Assembly: GCA_947500035.1 (NCBI GenBank)
Contig: CANMQP010000003.1
Span: 62,001-126,000 of the forward strand
DNA from: an uncultured Kiloniellaceae bacterium
GTDB lineage: Bacteria; Pseudomonadota; Alphaproteobacteria; Kiloniellales; Kiloniellaceae
Reading direction: 5' to 3'
Length of the DNA stretch: 64,000 nt
Shown here in pieces: positions 7,564 through 16,663 of this stretch (position 1 is its first letter; each line of letters opens with the position of its first letter). The notes beneath the pieces were generated by a model. The model was given only the letters and a program-made list of their open reading frames with translations, had not been told where the DNA came from and did no database searches. The position numbers were made by a program, and so were the translations under genes.

Positions 7564-9480
7564 CTAACCAAAACGCCCTGAACCTTGGCGGGCTTTTAAA
7601 ACGTCACTGATCTCGTCGAGCACGTTTGGGTCGTCGATCGCAGCAGGCATCTTCCAGTATTCGGCATTTGCGATCTTTTGCATGGTGCCGCGCAGGATCT
7701 TGCCTGAGCGTGTCTTGGGCAGACGTTGGATCGGAATAGCGGTTTTGAAAGCTGCGACCGGACCGATTTTCTGGCGAACGAGCGCGACCAGCTCTCTCTC
7801 GAGTTTTTCTGTATCCAGCTCGGTCCCGTCGTTTTGAACGAAAAAGCCGACAGGAACTTGGCCTTTAAGTGGATCGGTGACCCCGATGACGGCGCATTCG
7901 GCGATGTCTTCGTGCGTTGCAATCACTTCTTCCATCGCGCCGGTGGACAGGCGGTGACCCGCGACATTGATGATGTCATCGGTGCGCGACATGATGAAGA
8001 CGTACCCGTCCTCATCAATAATACCCGCGTCTGACGTTGCGTAGTAGCCGGGGAATTCTTCGAAGTAAGCACTCCGGTAGCGCGCTTCTGCATTCCACAG
8101 TGTTGGAAAGCAGGAGGGGGGCAGGGGGAGCTTTACGACGATGTTTCCAAGCGTACCCGGAGACACCGCCTGACCCTCATCGTCCAGCACCTTAATATCG
8201 TAGCCCGGCATGGGAACGGCCGGAGAGCCAAGCTTGACTGGCACTGACCCCAAGCCGACCGGATTTCCGGCCATGGCCCAGCCGGTTTCGGTTTGCCACC
8301 AGTGATCGATGACCGGACGCTCCAGCTTCTCCTGCGCCCACTTGATGGTGTCAGGGTCTGCGCGTTCGCCGGCCAGAAACAGGGTCCGGAAATGCGATAG
8401 ATCGTAGTCGGCAATCAATGCCCCGGCGGGATCTTCCTTTTTCACGGCGCGGAAAGCGGTGGGGGCGGTAAAAAGCGCCGCGACCTTGTGATCCTGGATC
8501 ACGCGCCAGAATGCGCCCGCATCCGGGGTTCCTACAGGCTTGCCCTCATAAAGAACAGTGGCACAGCCATGCAGCAGCGGTCCGTAGCAGATGTAGGAGT
8601 GTCCGACCACCCAGCCGACATCGGAAGCCGCCCAGAAGACCTCTCCCGGCGCGATCCCATAGTGATGCTCCATGGTCCATTTCAGGGCAACCATATGCCC
8701 GCCGTTGTCCCGCACGACACCCTTCGGTTGACCGGTCGTCCCCGAGGTGTAGAGGATGTAAAGCGGATGTGTCGCCGCCACCGCGACGCACTCGGTGCCG
8801 TCGCCCGCCGCGCGGGCCGATGCCACCGCGTCAGCATAATCGACGTCGCGGCCCTCGGTCAGACTGCAGCGGCCGGCTTCGCGCTGAAGGATGATACAGG
8901 TTTCCGGTTTGAACGCCGCGATGGAGACCGCTTCGTCCAGCAGGGGCTTGTATTCGACAATTCTGCCTGGTTCGATACCGCAGGACGCGGACACAATCAT
9001 CTTTGGTGCGGCATCGTCTATGCGCGTCGCCAGCTCGTTTGCCGCAAAGCCGCCAAAGACAACTGAATGGATAGCACCCAGGCGGGCGCAGGCCAGCATT
9101 GCGAAGATCGCCTCCGGGACCATGGGCATATAGATGATAACCCGGTCGCCCTTTTCGACGCCTCTGGCGCGCATGACGGCCGCCAGAGTGGAGACTTCAT
9201 TTTGCAGTTCGGAAAAGCTGTAGGACTTCTGACTGGCAGTAACCGGACTGTCATAAATCAGCGCCGCGCGCTCTCCGTGACCCCCCTCGACATGCCGGTC
9301 GACGCAGTTGTAGCAGGTATTGCAGGTGGCGCCCTCAAACCATCGGCCAAAGCCATCCGGCGCTGGCTGGAAGACCTTTTGCCAGGGGGAGAACCAATCG
9401 ATTTCGCGCGCCGCTTCACCCCAAAAGGCCTCCGGATTCTTTTGCCAGGCTTTGTAGACTTGGTGGTATCGCGTTGCCAT
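7564..9480 (-). CDS. prpE: Propionyl-CoA synthetase-like acyl-CoA ligase
   Basis: 638 residues, full length for the ACS/PrpE branch of adenylate-forming enzymes, which activate a short carboxylic acid with ATP and CoA. Visible are the phosphate-binding loop YILYTSGTTGQPKG, the PrpE-like sequence RDNGGHMVALKWTMEHHYG, the WWQTETGW motif and the C-terminal catalytic lysine region KTRSGKILRGT. Propionate is the typical substrate of this subgroup, but acrylate, 3-hydroxypropionate or a sulfur-containing analogue would also fit. It is the last gene of a minus-strand operon after the FAD oxidoreductase and SDR genes, 17 bases downstream of the SDR stop. Confidence 0.88.
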   Translation of the reverse strand: MATRYHQVYKAWQKNPEAFWGEAAREIDWFSPWQKVFQPAPDGFGRWFEGATCNTCYNCVDRHVEGGHGERAALIYDSPVTASQKSYSFSELQNEVSTLAAVMRARGVEKGDRVIIYMPMVPEAIFAMLACARLGAIHSVVFGGFAANELATRIDDAAPKMIVSASCGIEPGRIVEYKPLLDEAVSIAAFKPETCIILQREAGRCSLTEGRDVDYADAVASARAAGDGTECVAVAATHPLYILYTSGTTGQPKGVVRDNGGHMVALKWTMEHHYGIAPGEVFWAASDVGWVVGHSYICYGPLLHGCATVLYEGKPVGTPDAGAFWRVIQDHKVAALFTAPTAFRAVKKEDPAGALIADYDLSHFRTLFLAGERADPDTIKWAQEKLERPVIDHWWQTETGWAMAGNPVGLGSVPVKLGSPAVPMPGYDIKVLDDEGQAVSPGTLGNIVVKLPLPPSCFPTLWNAEARYRSAYFEEFPGYYATSDAGIIDEDGYVFIMSRTDDIINVAGHRLSTGAMEEVIATHEDIAECAVIGVTDPLKGQVPVGFFVQNDGTELDTEKLERELVALVRQKIGPVAAFKTAIPIQRLPKTRSGKILRGTMQKIANAEYWKMPAAIDDPNVLDEISDVLKARQGSGRFG

Positions 9481-9497
9481 CTCAGCCCCTAACTCTT

Positions 9498-10250
9498 CTA
9501 ACAGGTATAATTCATGCCGAGACGTCCACCGTCGACATAGATGGTTTCGCCGGTCACGTAGCTGGCTTTGTCGCTTGCCAGGAAGGCAACGACATCCCCG
9601 ATCTCACGCGGGCTGCCGACCCGCTGAAGCGGCGTGCGCGACATCACCATCTTCATGGCTTCCGGGTTTGCGTTCACACCGGCCATCATCTCCGTATCGA
9701 TGGAGCCGGGGCCAACTGCATTGACCCGGATACCGTGCGGAGCCAGGGCGAGGGCTGAGGCCTTGGTTAGTTGCATGACGCCACCCTTGGAGGCGCAATA
9801 GGCGGCGATGCTTGGGATCGCGACCTGCGCGTTAATGGACGACATGTTGACGATGGAGCCCTTGATACCCTGCGCGACCATGGATTTCGCGGCTCTCTGC
9901 AAGGCAACGAAGGTACCGGTCAGATTGACGTTCAGAACGGCTTGGAACGCCTCGAGAGAAGTCTCCAGAAAATCCCCCGGGCGGGCGATGCCGGCGTTGT
10001 TGACCAACACCGAAACAGTCCCGCATTCCTTTTCAACACGGTCGAACATGGCCTCGATCGCGGCCGGATCGCCCATGTCACAGGCGATTGGCAGCGTGTC
10101 GTTACCCAGCCTTTTCGCTGCGGTTTCCACTCCGCCGGCATTGATGTCGGCCAGGACAATCCTTGCGCCGCTCTCGGCAATGGCCTCCGCGCAGGCATAT
10201 CCAATTCCCCGAGCACCGCCGGTAATGAGCGCGATTGCTTTGTCAGTCAT
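9498..10250 (-). CDS. Short-chain dehydrogenase/reductase (SDR)
   Basis: 250 residues, classical SDR. The cofactor loop GGARGIG lies near residues 11-17, the NNAG motif in the middle, and the catalytic Ser and YCASK tetrad follow (SSINAQ then AYCASKGG). An aspartate after beta-2 (LADI) suggests NAD rather than NADP. The family acts on alcohols, 3-oxoacyl or 3-hydroxy acids; the substrate cannot be deduced. It lies in a minus-strand operon between an FAD amino-acid-oxidase-like gene and prpE, which suggests a role in turning an oxidised deamination product into a CoA-activatable acid. Confidence 0.88.
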   Translation of the reverse strand: MTDKAIALITGGARGIGYACAEAIAESGARIVLADINAGGVETAAKRLGNDTLPIACDMGDPAAIEAMFDRVEKECGTVSVLVNNAGIARPGDFLETSLEAFQAVLNVNLTGTFVALQRAAKSMVAQGIKGSIVNMSSINAQVAIPSIAAYCASKGGVMQLTKASALALAPHGIRVNAVGPGSIDTEMMAGVNANPEAMKMVMSRTPLQRVGSPREIGDVVAFLASDKASYVTGETIYVDGGRLGMNYTC

Positions 10251-10318
10251 TGTTTTTTCCTTTGCTCGGATCGCCTCTCAACTCGTCCGTTTAGTTTCCC
10301 GCTCGTGCTGCCTCAACA

Positions 10319-11596
10319 CTAAAGGCTGCCGATTAACTGATTGGCTTTGAATGCCGTTTCGTAGAGGCGTGACATGACTGGGGCTGAGGCAACCGGTTTT
10401 ATACTTGTGATCGGCAATGGAAGACTTTCTTCATCGCCGTCACTGAGAAATGCCGCAATCGCCCGGCCAAATATAGTGCCGGGCGTAATGCCCCGGCCAT
10501 TGTAGCCGATCGGTGTGTAGAGATTATCGGCCAGCCGATGAATACGCGGCAGGTGATCGCCCGTCATGGCAATCTGCCCATGCCAGGACTTTTCCCACTC
10601 GATGGCGCCTAGATTCGGGAAAAGGCGCTGCAGGCGTCGCGTCGCCCAACGCTGCGAGAGGCCTTTGTCACCGCCGACAATCTTCCCCATGCTGCCGATT
10701 ATGATGCGTCCGAACGCATCGCGCCGCAGCGAGAACATGATCTGACCCGTGTCCCACAAACCCTGTCCGTCCTTGAGAATGTTCCGGGCCCTGTCGCCGA
10801 GCGGTTTCGTTGCCAGCTGAAAATAATGGATCTGGGTAAAGACGCGTTTCAGATCCGGCCAGAGTTCATCGGTATAGGCATTGGTGGCCAGGATGACGGA
10901 GTTCGCGGTAACCCCGCCTCGCGGAGTGTCCAGGATCCATTTCCCGTCACGCCGCTCCAGCTTCGTGACCGTGACGCCGGTGTGTAACTTGGCGCCTGCT
11001 CCGCTTGCCGCCCGCGCCAGACCGCGGACGTAGCCCATCGGATTGATCGTACCCGCGCGATGGTCAAGCAGCCCGCCGTGAAAGGCTGTGGTGCCGATCT
11101 TCTCCACCGCCTGTTCCTTTGTAAGAAGATCGACGGGAGCTCCCAGGCGATGCCATTCCTCTGCGCGCCGGGACAGGTCCTCAAAGCCTTTTGGCGAGTG
11201 CGCAGCATGGATCGTTCCCGTCCGCGTTGCTTCGCACCGGATCTGATGTTTTTCGATTAAGGAAAATACATATTCGGGGGCGTCACCAAGAACTTTTATG
11301 AGGTGCGAACCCCTCTTTTCGCCCAGTCGTGTGCGGACATCCTGTGGCGGAAGCCAGAGACCTGCATTGACGAGGCCGACGTTGCGGCCCGAGCCGCCAA
11401 ATCCGATCTGTTTCGCCTCCAGCACATGACAGTCAATGCCGCGCTCCCCAAGGTGTAAGGCTGTCGACAATCCAGTAAAGCCTCCTCCGACAATTGCGAC
11501 GTCGGTTACGATGTCACCGGTCATCGGCGCATCGATTGGACGTTCTTCGGCAGATTCATCCCAAAGCGAAATTGCCGAATCCTGCTGGGCGGACAT
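10319..11596 (-). CDS. FAD-dependent oxidoreductase of the DAO/DadA family
   Basis: 425 residues from the preferred start. The dinucleotide-binding motif (VAIVGGGFTGLSTALHLGER) begins about 25 residues in, and the C-terminal GYNGRGITPGTIFGRAIA region is typical of the D-amino-acid oxidase, PuuB and sarcosine oxidase group, which oxidises amines or amino acids. The open frame extends to 11692, but the extra N-terminus is Arg-rich and lies in the shared promoter with the divergent rhodanese gene; ATG 11596 (MSAQQDSAI) has a purine-rich GGGAAAAAAG upstream, and ATG 11614 is the alternative. First gene of the operon with the SDR and prpE. Substrate unknown; an amino acid from the neighbouring Aap-type transporter is plausible. 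Confidence 0.82.
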   Translation of the reverse strand: MSAQQDSAISLWDESAEERPIDAPMTGDIVTDVAIVGGGFTGLSTALHLGERGIDCHVLEAKQIGFGGSGRNVGLVNAGLWLPPQDVRTRLGEKRGSHLIKVLGDAPEYVFSLIEKHQIRCEATRTGTIHAAHSPKGFEDLSRRAEEWHRLGAPVDLLTKEQAVEKIGTTAFHGGLLDHRAGTINPMGYVRGLARAASGAGAKLHTGVTVTKLERRDGKWILDTPRGGVTANSVILATNAYTDELWPDLKRVFTQIHYFQLATKPLGDRARNILKDGQGLWDTGQIMFSLRRDAFGRIIIGSMGKIVGGDKGLSQRWATRRLQRLFPNLGAIEWEKSWHGQIAMTGDHLPRIHRLADNLYTPIGYNGRGITPGTIFGRAIAAFLSDGDEESLPLPITSIKPVASAPVMSRLYETAFKANQLIGSL

Positions 11597-11699
11597 AAAG
11601 ATCTTTTTTCCCATTGTATCAGTCGTGCCAGGGTACGCTTGCCGTCGCTTAAAGCGGAGGAATAGTCGCGTTAACGACCTTGTCGCAATCAACCTATTG

Positions 11700-11739
11700 T
11701 GTCAATATAAAGAATATATGTTCTATATGTCAGCACGAA
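11700..11739 (+). promoter_or_regulatory. Shared AT-rich operator/promoter element, copy A
   Basis: Begins TGTCAATATA and ends GTTCTATATG-TCAGCACGAA. Copy B (15350-15389, opposite strand) matches at 34 of 40 positions, and in both cases the element begins exactly 48 bases before the start codon. It lies between the divergent rhodanese and FAD oxidoreductase genes. Probable binding site for the IclR regulator encoded next door; regulator identity is inference. Confidence 0.7.
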
Positions 11740-11747
11740 AGAAAAGT

Positions 11748-12146
11748 ATGAAAGAACTAAAGATATCTGCGGCAGAGTTGGTCGCCGCAGCGCGCGCGCG
11801 TATTGAAGAGCTTGAGACTCGAGACGCCATCACTATGGTGGGCAAGGAAGATACTGTTTTTGTCGACCTGCGTGACGTGCGTGAGCGGACACGCTCGGGT
11901 TTTATTCCCGGCAGCTTCCATTGTCCACGCGGGATGGCCGAATTCTGGGTGGATCCCAAAAGCCCTTACTTCAAGGAGATATTTGGCCAGGATAAAAAGT
12001 TCGTCTTCCATTGTGCATCAGGCTGGCGGTCGGCTTTGACCGTTGCCACCCTGAACGATATGGGCTTCGCGGCCGCGCACTTAAAAGAGGGTTTCTCGAC
12101 CTGGGAAGAGGCTGGCGGTCCGATCGAACGGACCGATCCGAAATAG
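11748..12146 (+). CDS. Rhodanese-like sulfurtransferase
   Basis: 132 residues, a single rhodanese domain. The active-site loop is CASGWRSA with Cys89 as the expected persulfide-carrying residue; the domain also shows VFVDLRDVRER and the C-terminal GFSTWEEAGGP. Single-domain rhodaneses move sulfane sulfur between thiosulfate or persulfides and acceptors, and this one has no signal peptide. ATG 11748 is chosen because earlier in-frame ATGs (11718, 11727) lie inside the conserved promoter element; AAGAAAAG precedes 11748. It ends 7 bases before the convergent IclR gene. A sulfurtransferase next to a C-S lyase-like gene supports a sulfur-compound pathway. Confidence 0.85.
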   Translation: MKELKISAAELVAAARARIEELETRDAITMVGKEDTVFVDLRDVRERTRSGFIPGSFHCPRGMAEFWVDPKSPYFKEIFGQDKKFVFHCASGWRSALTVATLNDMGFAAAHLKEGFSTWEEAGGPIERTDPK

Positions 12147-12153
12147 CATTGGA

Positions 12154-12939
12154 TCAGCTTACCGCAAGTCGCTCCGACACGGCCGCGGCGGCGTCAGCGA
12201 CGGCGGCGCAAATCTCATTCGCGCGGTCTCCGCCCAGATTGACGTCGGGGACGGAAACGCCGATCGCGGCGACCGCTTCGTTATTGGGGGCCAGTATGGC
12301 AGCGCCGAAGCTGTATATGCGGTCCCGGTACTCGCCCGTGTCGACCGCGTACCCGCGTTTCTGAGTCTCTGCGACATCGGCGTCCAGTTTTTTGATCGAG
12401 GTTATGGTCTTGGGTGTGAACTTGACCAGGTGGTCTTTGACCTGATCGCGCAGCAGGTCATAGTTGGCGGCCAGCAGGGCTTTGCCTGTTGCAACACAGT
12501 GAATGGGCGCGCTGCCGCCTTTTGGTGTGAAGGAGCGAATGGGCTGGGTGCTCTCGACCTTGTCGATGTAGATCACCGACAAGCCGTCGGGCACCGCGAG
12601 ATAAATCGCTTCGCCGGTCGCCCGTGACAGTTCACGCATTTGCGGCGCGGCCAGTTCCGGCAGGTTCAGGTTGCCGATCACCTTTTGCCCGATCTGCCAG
12701 GCTTTCATGGTCGCGTAGTAGGCCTTGCTGTCCGACGGCTTCACATAGCCCAGGGTCGTCAGGGATTGAAGCAGGCGAAAGGTATTCGATTTACTGAGAT
12801 CGAGTTCGCGGGAGAGTTCCGTAACGCCTTTTCCCTGGGGCGCGCCTGCCAGGGTTTCGAGAATGCTGAGGCCCTTCGCAAGTGTAGAATCAACTTTAAC
12901 TTTGCTGCTTTTTTCTGGCTGTTTCGTTTGCTCGGTCAA
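12154..12939 (-). CDS. IclR-family transcriptional regulator
   Basis: 261 residues. An N-terminal winged helix-turn-helix (about residues 17-80, with GVTELSRELDLSKSNTFRLL) is followed by the IclR effector-binding domain (about 95-255, with the typical HCVATGKALLA and RGYAVDTGEYRDRI). IclR proteins bind as dimers or tetramers and sense small aromatic or aliphatic acids. The gene follows the molybdoenzyme gene on the same strand (71-base gap) and ends against the rhodanese gene. It is the only regulator in the island at 7564-20666, so it is the prime candidate to bind the three shared promoter elements. Confidence 0.9.
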   Translation of the reverse strand: MTEQTKQPEKSSKVKVDSTLAKGLSILETLAGAPQGKGVTELSRELDLSKSNTFRLLQSLTTLGYVKPSDSKAYYATMKAWQIGQKVIGNLNLPELAAPQMRELSRATGEAIYLAVPDGLSVIYIDKVESTQPIRSFTPKGGSAPIHCVATGKALLAANYDLLRDQVKDHLVKFTPKTITSIKKLDADVAETQKRGYAVDTGEYRDRIYSFGAAILAPNNEAVAAIGVSVPDVNLGGDRANEICAAVADAAAAVSERLAVS

Positions 12940-13010
12940 GTCAGGCTCTCGCAGTTAATTTCCCCGTCCCACGTGATGTAACAGTCCTTTCGGTGGCGCG
13001 CAATCGCGGG

Positions 13011-15341
13011 TCACGTCTCGGCACCGGAGACAGGGGCGTCAAACGCCGTGACAGGCGGCAGTTCACCCTCGAATTTTTCGACTTCGACCAAGGTACTTTG
13101 GGCCGCCGGTCCCTGAGAGAGTCTTGAGGTCCGCAAATCGTGCGTGAGGACGTTCGGGTTGCCGTGAGTGTCGCGGTGTTGCGGATGCGTAAAATCCGGT
13201 GAGAACCAGGCCCCTGTCCAGAGGAACATCACACTTTCCCGGATGTTGTCGGTCACCACGGCGCCGGCGAGACACTGACCGCGATCGTTGCGGATGCAGA
13301 CAATGTCACCGTCGGCGATGCCCCGTTTGGCCGCGTCGGCGGGATTGAGCAAAACCGGCTCGCGGCCCCTTATCTTGCGGCTTCTGCTGAAGGCACCACT
13401 GTCGAACTGGCTGTGCAGCCGGGTTTCCGGTTGCCCGGATACAAGATGCAGCGGAAATCGCTCCGCCTGTTCCGCGCCCAGCCATTCACGAGGCGGCAGC
13501 CAGGTGGCGTGACCGGGGCAATCCTCATATCCGAAACCGGCAATGACCTCGGAAAAGAGCTCAATCCTGCCGCTCGGCGTGTTCAAGGCGTGGCGGTGCG
13601 GATCCGCCCTGAAGTCGCTCAGGAACACGGCATCGGGTGCCGGATCGTCAAAGCTTATGACATCACCTGACAAGAAGGTTTCGAAGCCGGGTAAATCATA
13701 GTGCTGAGACTTTGCTGTTTCCGTGAGTTGGCTCCACATATCCTGCAACCACGCTTGGCTGCTTTTCCCCTGGCTGAACGCGGTCCCAAGACCCAGTCTC
13801 TTTTCGAGATCGCAGTAGATATCGAACTCATCCCTGGCTTCTCCGACGGCTTCGACGGCTTTGGGCATGGGAACGAGGGCGCGGTCCTGGGTGCCGGCGC
13901 CGATGTCGGTGCGTTCTAGTGCCGACGTAACGGGTAGCACGATGTCCGCGTGCCGGGCCGTCGCCGTCCAGTTGATCTCGTTGACGATAATGGTTTCCGG
14001 CTTTTGGAATGCGGTCCGCAGGCGATTGAGATCCTGATGATGATGAAAGGGATTGCCGCCGGCCCACCACAGCATCCGGATATCGGGATAGGTACGGGTT
14101 TCACCATTGAAAGGATAGCGCCCGCCGGGCTGCAACAGCATATCCGCGATGGCCGCGACGGGAACTGTGTCCTCCACGGGATAATCGCCGATAGGAAAGG
14201 AGGGCCAGCGCATGGGCCGATCGACCGTTCCGATGCTGGAGTCCGCGCCATAGCCGATGCCGTAACCGCCGCCCGGCAAGCCGATCTGTCCCAGCATTGC
14301 CGCCAGCGTCACGGTCATCCAAAGAGGCTGTTCGCCAAAATCCGCGCGCTGCAAACTGACCGAGGTACAGATCAGAGTGCGCTTTGCCGCCATCTGCCGG
14401 GCAAGACTGCGCAAGCGTTCAGCGGGCAGGCCGGAACGTTCGGCGGCCCAGTCGGCGTCCTTCGCGATGCCGTCGCTTTCGCCTGTCAGATAGTCTGCAA
14501 CCTTGTCAAAGCCCACAGTATAACGCGCGAGGAAATCGCGGTCGTGGAGTCCCTCGGCCATAAGAGTATGCGCCAGCCCCATCATGATCGCGGTATCCGA
14601 TCCGGGGCGCGGCGCGAGCCATTCGGCATTCAGCTCTGCGATGGCATCACTGCGCAGGGGACTGAAGTTGACGAACTGAACTCCCGCCGTTGCGCAGGCA
14701 TTCAGGTCACCCTTGAGTTTGTGCTGCGCAACTCCACCGCCGGAAACCTGCGCATTCCGGACCGGAATGCCGCCGAACATAACGACCAGTCGGCCCTCTC
14801 TCGCCACCGTGGTCCAGCGGGTCGCTTGTTTCACGTGCTCCCGGAAATTGCCGACGATATGCGGCATCAGCACCAGGGCAGCGTGATAACTGTAGTTGCC
14901 TTCAGACCGCACGAAACCTCCGGCGGTGTTCAGGAATCTCTTGAGCTGGCTTTGCGCATGATGGAAGCGGCCCGCGCTTGCCCAGCCATAAGATCCGCCG
15001 TAAATGGCTCGGTTGCCATAGGCGTTGCGCACGCGATCCATTTCCTCCGCGATTGTTTGCAGCGCCTGATCCCAACTGACGGAAATGAAGGGCTCTTCAC
15101 CCCTGGCCTTGTTTGCGCCCTGAAGGCCTCTTTCCAGATAGCTTTTTCGTATGGCGGGCCGACGGACCCGGGCCGATCCGTATACGCCATCCACGATATT
15201 TTCGTTTATGCGCGAAGGATCGGGATCACCTGGATGCGAGCCGACCGAGGTCAGAACTCCGTCTTCAATCTCCGCGACACCCGTACCCCAGTGACTTGCG
15301 GTGAGCTGCCGGATCTTCGAAGGCTTTGATCCAGATGACAT
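13011..15341 (-). CDS. Molybdopterin-dependent oxidoreductase, BisC/TorZ/DMSO-reductase type
   Basis: 776 residues from ATG 15341 (MSSGSKPSK). Cofactor-binding regions run through the protein, with the type-III hallmark YGGSYGWASAGRFHHAQ where Ser117 is the expected molybdenum ligand; the N-terminal SHWGTG and the C-terminal dinucleotide-binding domain (LVSGQPETRLHSQFDSG) agree with biotin sulfoxide, TMAO and DMSO reductases. There is no Tat signal and no N-terminal iron-sulfur cysteine motif, so a cytoplasmic BisC-like enzyme reducing an S-oxide or N-oxide is likely. The open frame continues to 15521, but that extension runs through the conserved promoter element and overlaps the divergent PLP gene. 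Sulfoxide substrate is inference from family and neighbours. Confidence 0.87.
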   Translation of the reverse strand: MSSGSKPSKIRQLTASHWGTGVAEIEDGVLTSVGSHPGDPDPSRINENIVDGVYGSARVRRPAIRKSYLERGLQGANKARGEEPFISVSWDQALQTIAEEMDRVRNAYGNRAIYGGSYGWASAGRFHHAQSQLKRFLNTAGGFVRSEGNYSYHAALVLMPHIVGNFREHVKQATRWTTVAREGRLVVMFGGIPVRNAQVSGGGVAQHKLKGDLNACATAGVQFVNFSPLRSDAIAELNAEWLAPRPGSDTAIMMGLAHTLMAEGLHDRDFLARYTVGFDKVADYLTGESDGIAKDADWAAERSGLPAERLRSLARQMAAKRTLICTSVSLQRADFGEQPLWMTVTLAAMLGQIGLPGGGYGIGYGADSSIGTVDRPMRWPSFPIGDYPVEDTVPVAAIADMLLQPGGRYPFNGETRTYPDIRMLWWAGGNPFHHHQDLNRLRTAFQKPETIIVNEINWTATARHADIVLPVTSALERTDIGAGTQDRALVPMPKAVEAVGEARDEFDIYCDLEKRLGLGTAFSQGKSSQAWLQDMWSQLTETAKSQHYDLPGFETFLSGDVISFDDPAPDAVFLSDFRADPHRHALNTPSGRIELFSEVIAGFGYEDCPGHATWLPPREWLGAEQAERFPLHLVSGQPETRLHSQFDSGAFSRSRKIRGREPVLLNPADAAKRGIADGDIVCIRNDRGQCLAGAVVTDNIRESVMFLWTGAWFSPDFTHPQHRDTHGNPNVLTHDLRTSRLSQGPAAQSTLVEVEKFEGELPPVTAFDAPVSGAET

Positions 15342-15349
15342 AACAACCT

Positions 15350-15389
15350 TACGTGCTGATATATAGAACATATATATCGTATATTGACA
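15350..15389 (-). promoter_or_regulatory. Shared AT-rich operator/promoter element, copy B
   Basis: On the minus strand this reads TGTCAATATA-CGATATATAT-GTTCTATATA-TCAGCACGTA, ending 8 bases before the molybdoenzyme ATG (15341). It is 34/40 identical to copy A and lies in the divergent promoter shared with the cystathionine-lyase-like gene. The match covers non-coding sequence, so it is likely kept for regulation. Confidence 0.7.
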
Positions 15390-15441
15390 CACAAAGACCG
15401 GGCTGTCACCTTTGGCCGTAACCCAGGATAACGAGAAGACG

Positions 15442-16620
15442 ATGTCCTCAGACGAGACAAAGCTGACCAACGCGCTCGCGCATCTCGGGCGCAATCCTGC
15501 CATCAGTGGACGGGCTGTCAACCTGCCGATTTATCAGAGCTCGACGATGTTGTTCGATACCTTGGCAGAGTTCGAACAGGCGCGCGAGGAGCGCTACGAA
15601 CAAGGCGTTCTCTACTATGGCCGTTACGGCAATCCGGCGAGCTTTGAGCTGGAGGCTATGATGGCGAAGCTGGAGGGCGGGGATGGATGCGTCTCGCTTT
15701 CTTCCGGCCTGACCGCGGTGACCGTCGCGATCATGGCTGCGGCGAAAGCAGGCAGTCACGTTCTGGTGGCCGACAACGTGTATGGCCCGACCCGCATGTT
15801 CTGTGACAACGTCCTGATGCGCTATGGCGTCGAGGTCAGCTATTTCGACCCTATGGTCGGCAGTGGCATCGAGGCTTTGATACGTGACACGACCTCCGCT
15901 GTGATTTTCGAGGCTCCAGGATCGGGCACCTTTGAGGTCCCGGATATTCCTGCGATTGCGCATGCGGCGCGGGCGCGGGGCGCGCTATCGGTGCTCGACG
16001 CGACCTGGGCTACGCCCGTGTTTTGCCAGCCGCTCAAACTGGGTGTCGACGTTGTAGTGCATTCCGGCTCGAAATACATCAGCGGGCATGCCGACGCGAT
16101 GATCGGCTTTATCGTTTGCAGATCGGCGCACTACGAAGAAATGCGCAAGATGGCCCTGGCTTTCGGCGACAGGGCAGGGGCAAACGATGTCTTTCTGGCG
16201 CTGCGTGGCTTGCGGACGCTTAAAATGCGCATGCGGCATCACCACGAAAGCGGCTTGAAAATCGCCACCTGGCTGGCGGAACAGTCGGCCGTCACCCGGA
16301 TTTTGCATCCTGCCTTCGAGGATTGCCCCGGACATGAGTTTTGGCGGCGGGATTTTACGGGGGCGGGTGGGCTTTTCTCTGTCGTCTTGCAGCCGATCGG
16401 CGAAGACCGGGTTCGCGCCTTAATCGACGGTCTGAGGATGTTCTCCGTCGGACTGAGCTGGGGTGGTTTTGAGAGCCTGGCTTTGCCGGTGAACCCTTCC
16501 CCCATGCGCTCGGCCACCGACTGGTCAGCCGAAAGCCCACTCGTGCGTTTCAACATAGGTCATGAGGATCCGGACAGCCTGATCGAGGATTTGACGCAGG
16601 CCTTTCGCCATCTCGGCTGA
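15442..16620 (+). CDS. Cystathionine gamma/beta-lyase family PLP enzyme (MetC-like)
   Basis: 392 residues. Fold type I PLP enzyme of the Cys/Met metabolism family: LYYGRYGNPASFELE near residues 58-72, Asp186 in the VLDATWATP strand and PLP-lysine Lys211 in HSGSKYISGH. The C-terminal VGLSWGGFESLALP is typical of MetC-type cystathionine beta-lyases, which cleave C-S bonds to pyruvate, ammonia and a thiol. ATG 15442 is preferred over a TTG at 15412 because GATAACGAGAAG precedes it. Divergent from the molybdoenzyme gene and sharing its promoter region, it could act on an S-substituted cysteine after sulfoxide reduction (inference). Confidence 0.87.
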   Translation: MSSDETKLTNALAHLGRNPAISGRAVNLPIYQSSTMLFDTLAEFEQAREERYEQGVLYYGRYGNPASFELEAMMAKLEGGDGCVSLSSGLTAVTVAIMAAAKAGSHVLVADNVYGPTRMFCDNVLMRYGVEVSYFDPMVGSGIEALIRDTTSAVIFEAPGSGTFEVPDIPAIAHAARARGALSVLDATWATPVFCQPLKLGVDVVVHSGSKYISGHADAMIGFIVCRSAHYEEMRKMALAFGDRAGANDVFLALRGLRTLKMRMRHHHESGLKIATWLAEQSAVTRILHPAFEDCPGHEFWRRDFTGAGGLFSVVLQPIGEDRVRALIDGLRMFSVGLSWGGFESLALPVNPSPMRSATDWSAESPLVRFNIGHEDPDSLIEDLTQAFRHLG

Positions 16621-16663
16621 AGCTTTGCCTCACCATCCCAAACCTTAAGCAAAGACGGGGGAC

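Noticed and set aside
11597-11692. N-terminal extension of the FAD oxidoreductase
   Set aside because: It is Arg-rich and unlike the family. The shorter starts 11614 and 11596 fit family length.
15342-15521. 60-residue N-terminal extension of the molybdoenzyme
   Set aside because: It runs through the conserved promoter element and the start of the divergent PLP gene.
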